Below are positions 62,171 to 64,000 of a stretch of DNA of 64,000 bases, one piece after another (the first letter of the stretch is position 1; each line of letters begins with the position of its first letter). Source of the DNA: Plenodomus lindquistii. Taxonomy: Eukaryota; Ascomycota; Dothideomycetes; Pleosporales; Leptosphaeriaceae. The notes under the pieces are model-generated. The model saw nothing but the letters and a program-made list of their open reading frames with translations, made no database searches and was not told where the DNA came from. The stretch lies in assembly GCA_025504975.1 (NCBI GenBank), contig JANUWI010000001.1:2418001-2482000 (forward strand), in the 5' to 3' direction. Made by a program: the position numbers and the translations under genes.

Positions 62171-64000
62171 CTACTGTAGCATCCCGAGAATTCCCTCCCA
62201 AGGCCGCAGCACTACCTCCCCACTCTTCTTTCTTCCATCCAATTCCCTCTCATCGTAATTTCCCGCAACCCACTTCTGCACTTTCACATCGCCCAATCCC
62301 TTCCACACAACCTCCTCCCCACTGAAATTCAATACCGTAATGAACGCCTTGCTCTCGCCCCAGCGCCTAAATGCAACGACCTTATCGTGCTGCATATCCA
62401 ACATCTCAAAGTCGCCGTACACAAACACATCCTTGTGCTCTTTGCGATTGGCCAGTGCGCGGCGCCAAAAGGCATGCACGCTAAGCATACCTGGTGCAGG
62501 GTTGGGATTGTCAAGTTGCGCGGCGACGTTGACGGCTTTGAAGTCGTCGTTTACGCGCATCCAGGGCTTTGCGTCGGGAGAGGTAAAGCCTGCGTGGGCC
62601 GATGAAGACCATTGCACAGGTGTACGGGCGGAGTCGCGGGCTTTGCGTTGCATGATGTTTGCTGCTTCCTTTTGCTTCTTTTCGTCTCCTGGGTAGAGGT
62701 CGCGGTATCTGAGACTTTGTTAGTAGATAGTTAGGAAAGCTGGGAAGGTGGAGCTTACTTCTTGAAGAAATTGATCGACTCAATGTCCTTGTATTCTTCT
62801 GGTCCCCAACTCACGGGCACATTGCGCATGCCAATTTCTTCGCCTTGATATACATATAATGTACCGGCGAGGGTGGTTTGCATTAAGCACAGGAGCTTGG
62901 CGCCGTACTCGCGCCACTCGTCGCTGTCATCTGTGTAGCGCGAAATGCTGCGTGGTTGGTCGTGATTTTCGACGTAGAGAGTGTTCCAGCCATCGCGCTC
63001 CAACATTAGTCGCTGCAGTCTGTTGACAATCTTCTTGAGATCGACAGCGTTCCATGGGTGAAGCGTGAACTTGAAGTCGCCGGGAACGTTGTCAATGTCC
63101 ACAAGGTCGAAGTTGAAGATCATGTTCAGCTCTCCTGATTCAGCGCCGACGACACGAATGACCTCATCCTCGTCGCGGACGAAAGGCATCTCGCCGACGG
63201 TGATGGTATCGTACTTGTCCAGTACGTCGCGACGCAGGTCCTTGAGCCATTCGTGGAGACGAGGGCCGTTGGCGTAGTACGCTGCACCGGGCTGATATTT
63301 GTGATCTTTCACTACGACCTCTGCGTCCGGGAAGGTCTGTACCTTGGAGATGAGGTTGATGACGTCCATGCGGAAGCCACTTGCACCGCGATCGAGCCAG
63401 AAGCGTAGGATGTCGTGGACGGCGGCTCGAACGTCGGGGTTCTCCCAGTTGAGATCTGGTTGTTCAGGGGTGAAGAGCGAAAGATAGTACTCTTGGGTCT
63501 TCTCATCCCATGTCCAGGCTGAGTTCGCCTCGCCAAGAATAAGCGCCCAATTATTGGGTGGTTGGCGGTTGCCATCTGCATCGTACTTTGCAGGCTTCCA
63601 GATGTACCAGTCACGCTTGGGATTGTCTTTTGATGATCGAGATTCAAGAAACCAGGCGTGTTGGTCAGACGTGTGGTTAACGACAAGGTCCATGACGAGC
63701 TTCATATCACGCTTCTTGAGCTCAGCGATGAGGTTGTCGACATCAGCGAGGGTACCGTAGCTGGGATCAATGTCTTCGTAGTCCGCAATGTCGTAGCCCA
63801 TGTCGGCTTGAGGCGACTTGTAGATTGGTGAGAGCCATACTACATCGACGCCGAGGTCTTTGAGGTAGTCTAATTTCTGAGTAATGCCAGGAATGTCACC
63901 CCAGCCGTCGCCGTTGGTATCTAGGAAAGATGCTGGGTAGATCTGTCAAGGATGTCAACTGTGGAAGCAGAACGCTGGAAATGGGGATGACACACTTGGT
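62171..64000 (-). CDS. GH13 oligo-1,6-glucosidase / alpha-glucosidase (partial at right edge)
   Basis: Exons 62708-62171, 63942-62759 and an upstream exon ending at 63996; the 5' end lies beyond the window. The junction reads YQ|IYPASFLDTNGDGWGD, typical of family 13. Catalytic residues are the nucleophile Asp in GFRMDVINLISK (codon 63366-63364), the acid/base Glu in TVGEMPF (63192-63190) and the transition-state Asp in VENHDQPRS (62961-62959); LVMDLVVNHTSDQH is conserved region I. The Val after the nucleophile is the residue that marks isomaltase/oligo-1,6-glucosidase specificity rather than maltase. The C-terminal domain ends PWEGILGMLQ. It hydrolyses isomalto-oligosaccharides or sucrose-type alpha-glucosides in the cytosol. 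The intron near the edge uses a less usual GTGTGT donor. Confidence 0.93.

Overview
This window is eukaryotic nuclear DNA, almost certainly from a filamentous ascomycete. Most genes are split by short introns of about 40-120 nt with GTAAGT-like donors, CTAAC/CTGAC-like branch sites and YAG acceptors. The gene content is also fungal: a cytoplasmic dynein heavy chain, a GEF1-type CLC, Bcp1, Rip1, Poa1, Dpb3, a p24 cargo receptor, SulP, an S10 carboxypeptidase and a berberine-bridge-type oxidase. A Dothideomycete is my best guess, but that is inference from general character and not from a marker gene. Both ends cut genes: the dynein heavy chain runs off the left edge and a GH13 glucosidase runs off the right edge.

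Layout. 0-21 kb is a dense housekeeping block: dynein heavy chain (-), CLC chloride/proton transporter (-), GMP synthase (-) divergent from BCP1 (+), Rieske protein (-), a POA1-like macro-domain protein (+), a DPB3-type histone-fold protein (-), a secreted serine carboxypeptidase (+), a small hydrophilic protein (+) and a serine dehydrogenase-type SDR (+). 21-31 kb is sparser and accessory in character. It holds a tandem pair of unrecognised paralogues (A and B), of which A is interrupted by stop codons, and an acidic unrecognised protein. 31-39 kb has a secreted FAD oxidase and an MFS carrier set in long gene-poor stretches. 39-56 kb has a protein with three C2HC zinc fingers, a SulP anion transporter, two large unrecognised proteins, an EMP24-type p24 protein, and a protein with two SANT/Myb-like repeats followed by a Trp-Gly-rich tail. 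56-62 kb is a tandem array on the minus strand of four members of one family I do not recognise (P1-P4). P1 and P4 read as intact and P2 and P3 are decayed. 62-64 kb is a GH13 oligo-1,6-glucosidase-type enzyme.

How they relate. There is no operon logic and I see no biosynthetic cluster. The recognisable genes are independent housekeeping functions: retrograde transport, GMP synthesis, respiratory complex III, ADP-ribose phosphate clearance, replication/chromatin, ER-Golgi transport, and anion and sugar handling. The two unexplained elements are the P1-P4 array and the A/B pair. P1, P3 and P4 share an architecture of N-terminal globular domain, a 29-nt microexon and a C-terminal coiled coil. 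Both sets look like young tandem duplications undergoing birth and death. Gene starts were set at ATG codons, and every splice junction given was checked for reading-frame continuity by hand.
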